64,000 nucleotides of DNA from NCBI GenBank assembly GCA_903850425.1, contig CAINLR010000062.1, positions 24,139-88,138 on the forward strand, read 5' to 3'. Below are positions 18,847 to 28,172 of the stretch, piece by piece (within the stretch, counting starts at the first letter, position 1; every line of letters begins with the position of its first letter). Origin of the DNA: an uncultured Verrucomicrobia subdivision 3 bacterium. Its GTDB lineage: Bacteria > Verrucomicrobiota > Verrucomicrobiia > Limisphaerales > UBA11358. The notes under the pieces were generated by a model. The model saw only the letters and a program-made list of their open reading frames with translations, did not search any database and was not told where the DNA came from. The position numbers were made by a program, and so were the translations under genes.

Positions 18847-21105
18847 ATGTCGCACTTGGTCAGCTTGAACTTCCGGGCCGTGGCTTCGCGCCGCCGATTT
18901 TCGGGCGGTGCTTGGTTGCCGACGGTGGCGGCGTTTCTCCTGCTGGCGCTGCGCGCAGCCGCGATCGTGCCGTGGACGATCCTCATCAACACCAACAACG
19001 TGGTGATCGTCACCAATGCGCCTTACCACGCGGTGGGCGACGGCGTGGCGACCAATACGGCGGCCATTCAAAACGCGATCAATGCCGCGGCGTTGGGCGG
19101 CACGACGAACGGGTTGAGCGGCGGCACGGTGGAAATTCCGCCGGGAATTTATTTGAGCGGCCCGCTCACGTTGAAAAGTTCGGTCAACCTGCAGATTGAT
19201 GCGGGCGCGATTCTGCGCATGTTGCCGCTGGGGATGTATCCGGGCGGAACGAACCTCGGCACCACTTTTATTTCCGGGGCGAGCCTGCATGATATCGAGA
19301 TCAGTGGCGGCGGCGCGATTGACGGACAAGGCGCACCGTGGTGGCCGTATGCCAGCGTCGCCGGGGCGAACCGTCCGCGCATGATTTCTCCGTCCAGTTG
19401 CAATCGCCTGCTCATTCAAAACGTCACTTTGTCCAACTCGCCGATGTTTCACATCGCCATCAGCGGCAGCAGTTCCGCCAATTCCACGGTGCAAGGCGTC
19501 ACGGTTCGCGCGCCTTCCTCCAGCGATCCCGTAACGCCGGGACACAACACGGACGCCTGTGACGTCAGCGGGTCCAACATTCTGGTGCAGAATTGCAATA
19601 TCAGCGTGGGCGACGATGACTTCACCTGCGGCGGCGGCACGCACGACGTTTTGATCACCAACAATGTTTACGGCAATGGCCACGGTGTTTCCATTGGCAG
19701 TTACACGCAGGGGGTTTCCAATATCATGGTCATCAACTGCACGTTTAATGGCACCGACAATGGCATTCGCATCAAGTCGGACTACGACCGCAGCGGGATC
19801 GTGCAGAATATTTCCTACTACAACATCGGCATGACCAACGTGCATTTTCCGATCCAGGTCTATGGTTATTACAACTGGTATGGCACGCCCAGCAGCATTA
19901 CGCCCGCCATCGCCGCCAGCACCAATGCGGCCGCCGTCATCAGCACCACGCCGGTTTTTCGGAACCTCACGTTCAGCAACATCAACGCCACTTCCGTCAG
20001 CGGCTATCCCGTGGGCATCATCTGGGCGCGCACCGAAATGCCCGCGACCAACCTTGTCTTCAATAAGGTGAATCTGACGGGCGACCGGAATTTCTGCCTC
20101 TACAATGTCAGCGGCGCGCAGTTTATTGACTGCAATATCAAAGTGTCTGCCAGCACCACCACTTTCGCGCTCTACGACGCCCAGGTCATCATTACCAACA
20201 GTGCGCCGACCACCACGCTGTTCCAATTCGACGGCCTGACGACGAACGGCTACGGCAGCACGCTCGCGCTTTACTCGACGCTGGCGTCGCTCAAAAACAC
20301 CAACGTCTTGGATGACGGGCCGCTCACGCTGTCCGCCGCCACGCTGACGGTGAGCAACAACCTCACGCTGTTTCCGGCCACCACGGTGAATTATGCGCTC
20401 GGCACCAACGCCACCATCCTGGCGGTGATCGGCAATCTGACGCTCGGCGGCACGAACAGAATTTCCGCCGCTGGCGGCTTCACCAATGGCAATTACCCTT
20501 TGATGACTTACACCGGTGCCTTGAACGGTTCGCCGCCGGTGCTGGGTGCCACACCGCCAGGTTACAATTATTCCTTCGATACCAATACCGCCGGACAAGT
20601 GAAACTGATGGTCACGTTGCTCGCGCCGACGAATCTGGTGGCGGCGGGAACCAACCTGCGGATCAATTTGAAATGGAATTCGGTCAGCGGTGCGGCCAGT
20701 TACAATTTGAAACGCGGCCCGACGGGCGGCAACTTTCCGGCCGTATTTAGCGCGCTGACGGCGACGAATTACTCCGATGCGAACGTGACCAACGCGGTGA
20801 ATTATTTTTACGTCGTGTCGGCGGTCGGCGCCGGCGGTGAAAGCTCCAATTCACTTCAAGCCGCTGCCGTGCCGCTGCCATCCAACCAACCGACAAATAT
20901 TGTGCTGCAGGCAGGCGCGGGAATTTTGCAGCTCTCCTGGCCGCAGGATCACCTCGGCTGGCGGCTGCAAATCCAGACGAATAGCGCGAGCCAAGGCATG
21001 GGTTCCAATTGGGTGACGGTGCCGAACTCCACGAATGTCATGGCCACCAGCCTCGGCATCCATCCCACGAACGGCGCCGTGTTCCTGCGGCTGGCTTATC
21101 CGTGA
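18847..21105 (+). CDS. Secreted GH28 protein with beta-rich and fibronectin-III-like C-terminus
   Basis: 752 residues. A signal peptide (about 1-38) is followed by a GH28 beta-helix (about 55-480) with NTDACDVSG, GHGVSIGS and RIKSDYDRSG. The catalytic block reads GDDDFTCGGG instead of the usual GDDxIAIKSG, so one of the canonical flanking residues differs and activity may be altered. Residues 490-590 form an extra repetitive Thr/Asn-rich beta domain, and about 595-680 look like a fibronectin type III domain (TNLVAAGTNLRINLKWNSV). The last 60 residues resemble the short C-terminal modules common in verrucomicrobial exoproteins. Confidence 0.88.
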   Translation: MSHLVSLNFRAVASRRRFSGGAWLPTVAAFLLLALRAAAIVPWTILINTNNVVIVTNAPYHAVGDGVATNTAAIQNAINAAALGGTTNGLSGGTVEIPPGIYLSGPLTLKSSVNLQIDAGAILRMLPLGMYPGGTNLGTTFISGASLHDIEISGGGAIDGQGAPWWPYASVAGANRPRMISPSSCNRLLIQNVTLSNSPMFHIAISGSSSANSTVQGVTVRAPSSSDPVTPGHNTDACDVSGSNILVQNCNISVGDDDFTCGGGTHDVLITNNVYGNGHGVSIGSYTQGVSNIMVINCTFNGTDNGIRIKSDYDRSGIVQNISYYNIGMTNVHFPIQVYGYYNWYGTPSSITPAIAASTNAAAVISTTPVFRNLTFSNINATSVSGYPVGIIWARTEMPATNLVFNKVNLTGDRNFCLYNVSGAQFIDCNIKVSASTTTFALYDAQVIITNSAPTTTLFQFDGLTTNGYGSTLALYSTLASLKNTNVLDDGPLTLSAATLTVSNNLTLFPATTVNYALGTNATILAVIGNLTLGGTNRISAAGGFTNGNYPLMTYTGALNGSPPVLGATPPGYNYSFDTNTAGQVKLMVTLLAPTNLVAAGTNLRINLKWNSVSGAASYNLKRGPTGGNFPAVFSALTATNYSDANVTNAVNYFYVVSAVGAGGESSNSLQAAAVPLPSNQPTNIVLQAGAGILQLSWPQDHLGWRLQIQTNSASQGMGSNWVTVPNSTNVMATSLGIHPTNGAVFLRLAYP

Positions 21106-21110
21106 GGAAC

Positions 21111-21129
21111 CGCCGAGCAAACCTCGGCG
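21111..21129. terminator. Weak bidirectional hairpin between convergent genes
   Basis: A 7-bp GC-rich perfect stem (21111-21117 with 21123-21129) and a 5-nt loop lie between the stops of the third GH28 gene and the pectinesterase fusion. There is no T-run on either strand, so intrinsic termination is doubtful. Confidence 0.3.
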
Positions 21130-21134
21130 CTCCG

Positions 21135-22874
21135 TCATTTCGCCGCCAGCTTTTCGTTGAGCCAGGAAATCAATTTGCCCGGCCATGCGGGATCAAATTT
21201 CGCCCAGTCGGCAATCCGATGCTGGCCATCGGGAATCATGATCAAGTCGCAGTCCACACCTGCGGCCTTGAGCTTTTCCTGAAACGCCAGCGATTGATTG
21301 GCGGGAACAGTTTTGTCCGCGCTGCCTTGAATGATCAAAAACGGCGGCAGTCCCGGCTGCACGTGCGTGAGCGGCGAATTTTCTTTCAGCACCGCCCGCA
21401 CGCTCTCGGTGAGATTCGTCGAGTCGCAGTTAAAGAGATTTCGCATCGAGATGCTCAGGCCACCGCGGCGCTCGTTGTCGGCCACGAGATCGGTGGGTGG
21501 GGCGAAGGCGGCGATGGCTTGCACGCGTGTGTCGGCGTTTGTGCGCGTGCCCGTGAGCGTGACAAGCTGGCCACCCGCCGAGTAGCCCAGCAGCGCGATG
21601 TGGTCGGGGTCGCCCTTGTATTCCGCCGCGTGCCGCTTCACCCAGCGGATCGCCGTCTGCACATCGTCATAGCACGCCGGCCAGCGATGGGTCGGCGCGA
21701 GCCGGTAATAAATCGTGAACCAGGTAAAATTCGTCGCGCCGGACGCGAAGACCGGCACGATGTCTTTCTCGCGGTCGCCCGTCATCCAGCCGCCGCCGTG
21801 GACGATAAGCACCACGGGAAATTTTCCGTCGCCGGCGGGCACATGCGCATCGAGCAATAATTTTTCACCGCCCGCTTCGCCGTATTCAATATTGAAGCGA
21901 TTGGCGCTGAACGACTGGGTCAAATCCGGATTCCAGTGATCCGCGCCGTCGAGCACAGTTTCCACCGTGATTTTTTGCGCGTCAGATCTTTTCAACTGCT
22001 TCACCCAGTCCGGCCGGTTCGTCGGACTGGCGCCTTCGCCGGTGCTGTTAAACTCAGCGTAGCGCGCCGTGGAGTGGGCTTCCGGTTTTTTCCAATCGTT
22101 CCAGCCTGCGGGGAGGACGACCTCAGACATTTCCGTGTTCAGGAAAATGGTGCTGGCATAAGTCCGCCAAGGCCGGCCGAGAAACGTTTTCACGCCCGGC
22201 TCACCGGTGATTTTACAATTCGCGAATATGAAACCGAAGGGCTGATCCACCGGCGTTGAGGCGGCGGTGATGTAGCCATCGCGCCGACAATGGATCTGGC
22301 AATTCTCAAACCACGCCGTCGCCGCGCCGAAGATGAAATCCGTATTGCCCACAATGTGGCAATTCTCAAAATACTGCCGCCCGCGATTCAGCAGAATGGT
22401 GTCCTGCCAGCCGAGGAAGCGGCAGTTACGGAAACTCGCGCGGTCGCCGTCCACGCGAATCGCCAGGGCTTGTCCAACTGCGCCGGCCGAGTTTTCAAAC
22501 GTGAGATTCTCCGCCGTGAAATCATCGGCGTCAATCGTGGTCGAAGGCGTTTTGAACGTGCCGATGGGTTTGCCTTCGGCGTTGGTGATGCCGGCGTAGA
22601 GATTGAAGGTCAGGATGGTGTTGGTCGGATTGTCGCCGACGAGCCGGAAGAATCTTTTTTCGCGCTGGATATAAACCAACTCCTTGTAAGTGCCGGGTTG
22701 GATATGAATGATGACGGGATGGTTGCGGCTGCCCGCCGGCACGGCCATGATGGCCGCCTGGACTGAAGTGAAAGGCGCGCTGCCATCGGCAGCGACGAAG
22801 AGATTCGTCTGCGCCGATAACTGGCCAATGCCCACCAGCAAGGCCAAAGCACTGGCGATAATATTGAACTTCAT
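21135..22874 (-). CDS. Secreted pectinesterase (CE8) fused to an alpha/beta-hydrolase esterase
   Basis: 579 residues. A signal peptide ends near QLSAQ. Residues 22-310 are a CE8 pectin methylesterase with GQALAIRVDGDR, LGWQDTIL, GNTDFIFG (catalytic Asp) and FLGRPWR. After a short linker, residues 330-579 are an alpha/beta hydrolase of the BD-FAE/pectin-acetylesterase-like type with oxyanion HGGGW, nucleophile GYSAGG, Asp in GSADKTVP and His in DGQHRI. One polypeptide could remove both methyl and acyl groups from pectin so that the adjacent GH28 enzymes can cut. The start at 22874 begins the signal peptide. Confidence 0.93.
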   Translation of the reverse strand: MKFNIIASALALLVGIGQLSAQTNLFVAADGSAPFTSVQAAIMAVPAGSRNHPVIIHIQPGTYKELVYIQREKRFFRLVGDNPTNTILTFNLYAGITNAEGKPIGTFKTPSTTIDADDFTAENLTFENSAGAVGQALAIRVDGDRASFRNCRFLGWQDTILLNRGRQYFENCHIVGNTDFIFGAATAWFENCQIHCRRDGYITAASTPVDQPFGFIFANCKITGEPGVKTFLGRPWRTYASTIFLNTEMSEVVLPAGWNDWKKPEAHSTARYAEFNSTGEGASPTNRPDWVKQLKRSDAQKITVETVLDGADHWNPDLTQSFSANRFNIEYGEAGGEKLLLDAHVPAGDGKFPVVLIVHGGGWMTGDREKDIVPVFASGATNFTWFTIYYRLAPTHRWPACYDDVQTAIRWVKRHAAEYKGDPDHIALLGYSAGGQLVTLTGTRTNADTRVQAIAAFAPPTDLVADNERRGGLSISMRNLFNCDSTNLTESVRAVLKENSPLTHVQPGLPPFLIIQGSADKTVPANQSLAFQEKLKAAGVDCDLIMIPDGQHRIADWAKFDPAWPGKLISWLNEKLAAK

Positions 22875-23812
22875 GGCGGGGAAATTAACGGATTCTGCGT
22901 CCGGCCACCACTGAGAATCAGTTGCGAATGACAGCAAAGCGCCGGGAGATTTGGGCCTTGGCAGAAAAAGAAGGAGCGCGGCAGCGGTTTCGAATCCGCG
23001 TAGACCTTGGCGCGTGCTTGCATTTAGAAACTAAACACACACGAAAACCGCATGAAATAAGATTGCTTTTGATGTCGCCGAAATGTCTAAACGCAGCATT
23101 CATGCACGCTCACAAACCGGCGCGCATCGCTTTTTGTCATGTTTGACATGCTGTTGCAGGCCTTCAACATCCAATTCATGACACTTTATCTGCATCCACC
23201 GTCCCTCACAGTTGCCCTTGCCGGTGAGCAAAGAACCAGACACCCACCGCCGCACCGACGCCGGCCAAACTCAGAATTTCATTCCCGCCGATTAGGTCGC
23301 CGGCCCATCATCTCATCCTTGGGCAGCACATGAGCAGAGTGCTTTTCCGTCACTTCACTCCGTCCCCCCAAGGCAATCAAAAAAACAAGAATAGATCGCT
23401 CTGGGCGGCGCTCTCGGTCAGGGATGCGTTTTCCCAAGGTCGTCGGCAAACTGCCCGCGGCGGCGGGCCTTTTTGGGGCTGATACCATGATTGAACGATA
23501 GTGGTTCCGTTGCCGTCCAAAGTCAGGTGAAACGGCTAGCGACAACAATTATGGCCGCCATCAACGCCGACCTCACCGCCCGCAGCCTGCTGCGACCTTA
23601 CGTCACATTTTGGTGACAAAAGTGAAGGTTGCCGTTCGCGCACCGTCTTCGTTTTCAAATTGGCCCAAAGCAAAAGGAGTTAATCCACTTTGGGCGTAAA
23701 GTGTATTCTGGCCGGAAACTGAGGGCGATTGGCCTATATCTGTGAGTTGACGGGGAAGCCTTGCCGTAATCTATACGCGTTGAAACGAACGAGAATTTTC
23801 CAATTGAAAAAC
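22875..23812. other. Long interval without a supported gene
   Basis: 938 bases. No family-level gene is recognised. Open frames up to about 74 codons exist but look non-coding. A minus-strand stretch near 23210-23290 would encode a hydrophobic tail (SLAGVGAAVGVWFFAHRQG then stop) without a start, possibly a remnant. A small GC hairpin followed by CTTTTT near 23452-23474 could be a terminator. The 3' end holds the promoter region of the next gene. Confidence 0.5.
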
Positions 23813-25096
23813 ATGCTTAACAAAAAAATCGGCCTGATGGTCCTCTGCGCCAGCCTCTCAATCAGTGAAATCTGGGCGGGCACGTTTACCAATTATGCCA
23901 TTGGCGATGTCATGATCGGTTTCCGAAAAACGGGCGGCACTTATGATTTGGTAGTCAATGCCGGACCGATTGCCACCTTGACCAATCTGCCGGTGAATAC
24001 CCGCTACGCCATCTCCAACTATACGGGCGCACAACTGGCGCAGGTGGGCACGAACTTGATTCGCTGGTCGGCTTTCACTTACTTCGATGACTCGCAACCC
24101 ACAGCTTCCGTTCCAGTCGCGGCGCAATGGACGCTGTTTGCGACCAAAGCCCGAGCCTCGCAAAACACCCGCACTGCGGCTTGGAACCCGGCCGGCCAAC
24201 TCACGCAGGCTTTGACCGGCGGGCAGATGTCGTTGATTCCGGCCGGGGCAAATGACATGCGCACGTTCAATGCCTTGAACACTCCCACGGCGGTCATTGA
24301 GCAGGATGGCAGTCAGGGCAACCCCAACTATCCGACGGGATACAGTTACTCAGATGCCGTGCAGGATCTGCAAGACTCTACTCTGGCCAACTTTGGCGGG
24401 AACTTTGGCGGCAACGTGGAATGCACCAACAACGCCAGCTTTATTTTGCAGGGGGCCGTGGTGCGCGCGGACTTTTATCAGATTCCACCCAGTGGCGGCG
24501 GAATAGTGAAGTTTTTGGGCTACTTCGAATTTTCAACGAACGGCACGATGACCTATGTCGCTTATCCCACCGCTCCCGTGGTGCAAACGGTGGCGGCCAG
24601 TGCGGTTACCGGCACCACCGCCCAACTGAATGCCACCGTCAATCCGACCAACAGTCAGACTACACTCTATTTCCAATACGGTCTGACCATCGGCTACGGC
24701 TCTGCTAGCCTAACAACCAATATTGGGACCAACGCGGGTAACTATGGTTTATCCGTCTCCAATCTACTCGCCGCCAACACTTATCACTTTCGCGCGGTGG
24801 CCTACAACCAATACGGCACGAATTTTGGCAGCGATCTGACCTGCTTGACCACGGGATCATCCACGCCGACAGTTCCGGTGATTACCGGCCTGGGCCGAAC
24901 CAATAGCATAACGACCCTCAGTTTCTCGACCGGCAATAGCGGCACCTACACATTGCGCGGAACCAATAGCGCCGGTTTGACGGCACCCCGCATCACCTGG
25001 CCAGCGATTTCCTCTGCCGCTGGCAATGGCTTGGTAATCACCTTGACCGCCACCAACAACAGCCCGAACCAGTTTTACGTCATCACTGCGCAATAA
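23813..25096 (+). CDS. Secreted protein related to the downstream PEP-CTERM protein, with FN3-like C-terminus
   Basis: 427 residues. The ATG at 23813 begins a signal peptide (MLNKKIGLMVLCASLS, cleavage near EIWAG). The mature N-terminus (YAIGDVMIGFRKTGGTYDLVVNAG) clearly parallels the next protein's (YQNGDLLAGFRNGGSTELIVDLG), so the two are paralogues. Residues 285-370 resemble a fibronectin III domain (AVTGTTAQLNATVNP). Unlike its neighbour it lacks a PEP-CTERM tail and ends in a short beta module. Function unknown; likely extracellular or surface matrix. Confidence 0.78.
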   Translation: MLNKKIGLMVLCASLSISEIWAGTFTNYAIGDVMIGFRKTGGTYDLVVNAGPIATLTNLPVNTRYAISNYTGAQLAQVGTNLIRWSAFTYFDDSQPTASVPVAAQWTLFATKARASQNTRTAAWNPAGQLTQALTGGQMSLIPAGANDMRTFNALNTPTAVIEQDGSQGNPNYPTGYSYSDAVQDLQDSTLANFGGNFGGNVECTNNASFILQGAVVRADFYQIPPSGGGIVKFLGYFEFSTNGTMTYVAYPTAPVVQTVAASAVTGTTAQLNATVNPTNSQTTLYFQYGLTIGYGSASLTTNIGTNAGNYGLSVSNLLAANTYHFRAVAYNQYGTNFGSDLTCLTTGSSTPTVPVITGLGRTNSITTLSFSTGNSGTYTLRGTNSAGLTAPRITWPAISSAAGNGLVITLTATNNSPNQFYVITAQ

Positions 25097-25139
25097 GTTA
25101 CGGACGGTTTATTTCACCTAAAACCCAAATGACATTCAA

Positions 25140-25916
25140 ATGAACAAAACTAAAATCCTCCTGGGAGTAATCGCATCCGCCGCGCTTTGCGGCACGCCTG
25201 CCTTAGCTCAAATTAACTATCAAAACGGCGACCTGCTCGCCGGCTTCCGCAATGGCGGCAGCACGGAACTCATCGTGGATCTTGGCTCCATCGCCAATTT
25301 TCAGACGGCCTATTATGCTACAAATTTTACCGGTATGGCCGCAGCCATCACCAGTGTCTTTGGCAGCACGAGTGGAGTCTATTGGTCGGTTTTCGGTGCC
25401 AATGACACTAGTTCCAGTCCTTACAACCTCGCGGTCACCCAGACCGATCCTAATACCCTGTGGAACACGCTGGCGCGTTCCAATCCCAACAATCGGACCA
25501 CCGCGCCCTTTGTGGCCGGCAGCTCTGCCTCGCAAGGATTGGCCGTGGGGGTCGTCGGTTCGATTGGTGGATTAACCTCGTCTTCGCTTCCCGGCGTGAC
25601 CGACATTTCATTGAACATAGTTTCGGTCAACACTTCGCTAGGCGGCTATAGTTCCTTTATGGCCGACCCGAATAGTGGCAACCTGGGTGGCAACTGGCCC
25701 TATAGCATTGAGAATTTGGGTGCTGGCGTTTCGGATCTCTATCAGTCTAATCCCGGCAATCACTTCACCCAGCATGGAAGCTACCTGGGTAGTTTCACTC
25801 TGGCCGCCAACGGGGCCTTGACCTTCGTAGGGGTGCCGGAACCTTCCACCTGGGCCATGTTAGGCACCGGCGGGCTGTCCCTGCTGTGTTTTGCTCGTGC
25901 CCGTCGCAACAAATAA
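25140..25916 (+). CDS. PEP-CTERM sorting domain protein
   Basis: 258 residues with a signal peptide (cleavage near PALAQ) and a classic PEP-CTERM tail: VPEPSTWAML, a hydrophobic stretch, then basic RARRNK. Such proteins are processed by exosortase and exported to the cell surface or an exopolysaccharide matrix. The body is Gly/Ser/Asn-rich and starts with the domain shared with the preceding gene. It lies 43 nt after that gene and 53 nt before the next, so they are probably one unit. Confidence 0.9.
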   Translation: MNKTKILLGVIASAALCGTPALAQINYQNGDLLAGFRNGGSTELIVDLGSIANFQTAYYATNFTGMAAAITSVFGSTSGVYWSVFGANDTSSSPYNLAVTQTDPNTLWNTLARSNPNNRTTAPFVAGSSASQGLAVGVVGSIGGLTSSSLPGVTDISLNIVSVNTSLGGYSSFMADPNSGNLGGNWPYSIENLGAGVSDLYQSNPGNHFTQHGSYLGSFTLAANGALTFVGVPEPSTWAMLGTGGLSLLCFARARRNK

Positions 25917-25969
25917 TTCAACTCCAGCTTTAGTTCAACCATTCAATTCAACAAACAAACAATACCAAT

Positions 25970-27265
25970 ATGAAAAAAACTCTGATTCTTACCGCGGCCC
26001 TGGGTTTGGCGGGAGCCACCCCGCTGATGGCCGTTGATCTCTACGTTACCGGTTCCACGGCGTTCCGCGCCAATGTTTACGGGGCCTGTAGCAAACTCTA
26101 TGACGGCGGTGCTCCCCTGAGCATCACTTACGGCGATGCCGCGCATGGTGGCGATGCCAACAACAATGCCAAGACCGCCTCGTGGTGCATGACCGGAACC
26201 GTGTCCAACTCCATTACCGCCTTGGGCACGACCCCCTTGACCATCCATGGACTCTTTACTGGTTCCGTTCAAGGCATCCAGACGACGGAACAAGGCACCA
26301 AGTTGCCGTTCGCGACTCCTAGCAGCGGCGTTTATGTTACGAATACGCCCACGATCGGTTTCTCTGATGCTTCCGGCACCTCCACACCATATCCGGCCAC
26401 GGGCAATTTCAACGAGGAAAATGTCTGCGTGCAGCCCTTCGTCATGTGCAAGTCAGTGGCTGGCGGCGGTCTGGCCAACATCAGCAATGTGACGTGGGAA
26501 CAGCTCCGCTACGGCATTGCGGCCGGGCGCATCCCGCTGTCTGCCTGGACCACCAAAGGAACGGATCACAGCAGCTATGTTTACTTTATGCAGCGCACCA
26601 AAGACTCTGGCACCCGCCGCTGCGAGCTGGCTCAGGAGCAATTCGGATATAACGCTCCCTGCACGGTTTATCTGTATGACAATGTCACCAACAACATTTT
26701 CTTCAAACCGAGCGGCACGGCGATCATCGGTCCCGTCGGCGTCAACAACGCAAATCTGAATTGGGGTAGTGGTTATGTCGGCGGCGGGAACATCGCCACG
26801 GAACTTGGCTACAGCCATATTAACAATCAGGCAATTTCCTATTTGTCCATTGGTGACGCAAAGGGGATTACCGGCACGCCTTGGTCGCAAGTGCTGCCGT
26901 TCAACGGCGTGTGGCCAACCGCCGCCGGCGCGGGCATCTCCGGCAACACCGGCACAAACGACTTCTCGCCCATCTCGCAAGGTCTCTATACTTGCTGGGG
27001 CTATGAAGTCGTGGTGTATCCCAACGTGGATCCGTCCAGTCTCAACAGCGACCAAAACCTCACGCACGACCAGTTGGGCACGCAGAATGCCGCCGGCACC
27101 ATCATGGGAGTGCTGAATGCCCAAACCGTCATCAACGGTGGCTCGCCGCTCGCCGGCAGCATCGAAAACGAAATCGAATTGAGCAAGCCCACCGGGGCCA
27201 CGGCGATCCGTCTCTCCGACATGGTCTCCTCCCGCCAATCGGTCGGCGGCACGATTACTCCGTAG
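25970..27265 (+). CDS. Secreted solute-binding-like protein
   Basis: 431 residues with a signal peptide (MKKTLILTAALGLAGATPLMA). The mature protein begins DLYVTGSTAFRANVY, reminiscent of the start of PstS-like periplasmic binding proteins, and contains VTWEQLRYGIAAGRIPLSAW and QRTKDSGTRR, which resemble the substrate-binding loop of that fold (SGTR). I infer a periplasmic-binding-protein fold used outside an ABC operon, since no permease is adjacent. It sits 3' of the PEP-CTERM gene and is followed by a terminator. Confidence 0.65.
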   Translation: MKKTLILTAALGLAGATPLMAVDLYVTGSTAFRANVYGACSKLYDGGAPLSITYGDAAHGGDANNNAKTASWCMTGTVSNSITALGTTPLTIHGLFTGSVQGIQTTEQGTKLPFATPSSGVYVTNTPTIGFSDASGTSTPYPATGNFNEENVCVQPFVMCKSVAGGGLANISNVTWEQLRYGIAAGRIPLSAWTTKGTDHSSYVYFMQRTKDSGTRRCELAQEQFGYNAPCTVYLYDNVTNNIFFKPSGTAIIGPVGVNNANLNWGSGYVGGGNIATELGYSHINNQAISYLSIGDAKGITGTPWSQVLPFNGVWPTAAGAGISGNTGTNDFSPISQGLYTCWGYEVVVYPNVDPSSLNSDQNLTHDQLGTQNAAGTIMGVLNAQTVINGGSPLAGSIENEIELSKPTGATAIRLSDMVSSRQSVGGTITP

Positions 27266-27288
27266 TCTGAGTGGGGCTTAGAATGCTG

Positions 27289-27323
27289 ACCGGTGCAGAT
27301 TCGTCTGCACCGGTCTTTCCCTT
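27289..27323 (+). terminator. Intrinsic terminator after the solute-binding-like gene
   Basis: A perfect 11-bp stem (27289-27299 with 27304-27314) and a stable TTCG loop are followed by a modest pyrimidine tail (CTTTCCCTT). Confidence 0.7.
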
Positions 27324-27338
27324 GGTGTGAATCCAAAT

Positions 27339-28109
27339 ATGCGACAACTCAACTCCAAACCGGCTTGGTTGGCGATGATAGCGTTGCTGGCTGTCGGCGG
27401 CAATTGGACAGCAAATCTTGGGGCTGCGCCGCTAGAAGTGGAGTTGAACGGATTGTGCAATCTGCTGGGTGACCGCCGCGCCGTATTAGTCATCCGTCCC
27501 AAAGCTGGTGCTCAGAACATTACTCTGGTAGAAGGTGAATCCTTTGGTGTCATCACACTCATTGCCGTGGACATGGCGGCCAAACGTGTATTGATTGACA
27601 ATGACGGACAGGCGGAAACGCTGCGGCTCTGCGGCACGCCCAGCCTTTCGCCGTTTGCGGATGCCTCGGGTAAGGCTGACCGATTTTTAGCACGCGGACT
27701 GGATGGCACGGTGGGAAGTCCTGGCGCTGATGGGTTGGTAGTGGAAACCTCGCCAGGTAATCCCGGCTGGGGCACGCTGCCGATGATCGCCAGTGGGAAT
27801 AGTGTGACCAAGAAACCAAGCCCGGCGGCCAGCCAACCAACTGCTCCCGGTGCGGGTGACAGCGGCGCTTCCCCAATCGCTAACCCAACCGACATGGCGA
27901 AAAGCCAAGCCGACAGTGAATGGTATCAGGAATCAGAAAGCATAGAGCAGAGCCGGCGGGAAACCGCGGCACAGGTGCTGGCGGGTGAAATGGAACCGTG
28001 GCCGCGCACGCCGTTGACACCGGCAGGAACTCCTCCTGCCTTGGTGGGAGCAGGCATGTTCTTCTCCAACCACATTCCCCGCTATGTGGTCACGGGCTCG
28101 TTAAATTAA
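27339..28109 (+). CDS. Exported protein with a possible GspC/PilP-like domain
   Basis: 256 residues. Residues 1-30 form a signal peptide or anchor (LAMIALLAVGGNWTANLGAA). The next 80 residues (LLGDRRAVLVIRP, ITLVEGESFGVITLIAVD, KRVLIDNDGQAETLRLCG) resemble the small beta domain of GspC/PilP in type II secretion and type IV pilus systems; this is tentative. The C-terminal half is Pro/Ala/Ser-rich. A GTG at 27327 is an alternative start. The gene follows a terminator, so it has its own promoter. Confidence 0.55.
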   Translation: MRQLNSKPAWLAMIALLAVGGNWTANLGAAPLEVELNGLCNLLGDRRAVLVIRPKAGAQNITLVEGESFGVITLIAVDMAAKRVLIDNDGQAETLRLCGTPSLSPFADASGKADRFLARGLDGTVGSPGADGLVVETSPGNPGWGTLPMIASGNSVTKKPSPAASQPTAPGAGDSGASPIANPTDMAKSQADSEWYQESESIEQSRRETAAQVLAGEMEPWPRTPLTPAGTPPALVGAGMFFSNHIPRYVVTGSLN

Positions 28110-28172
28110 GCGCTTCCACTGCGCCGACCGGCATCAGGCTAACGCCGGGAATTGGCACGTTTCGGCGCACCA

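Noticed and set aside
18835..20598. A 587-codon open frame antisense to the third GH28 gene, and a 488-codon one at 17550-19016
   Set aside because: Both are shadows of beta-helix genes with repetitive codon usage; they lack starts with context and any motif.
22975..23010. TTTCGAATCCGCG, which recalls a tRNA T-arm
   Set aside because: No matching acceptor stem, D-arm or anticodon arm could be drawn upstream.
22922..23146. A 74-codon plus-strand frame in the long gap after the pectinesterase fusion
   Set aside because: Basic, motif-free and without a credible start context; treated as non-coding.
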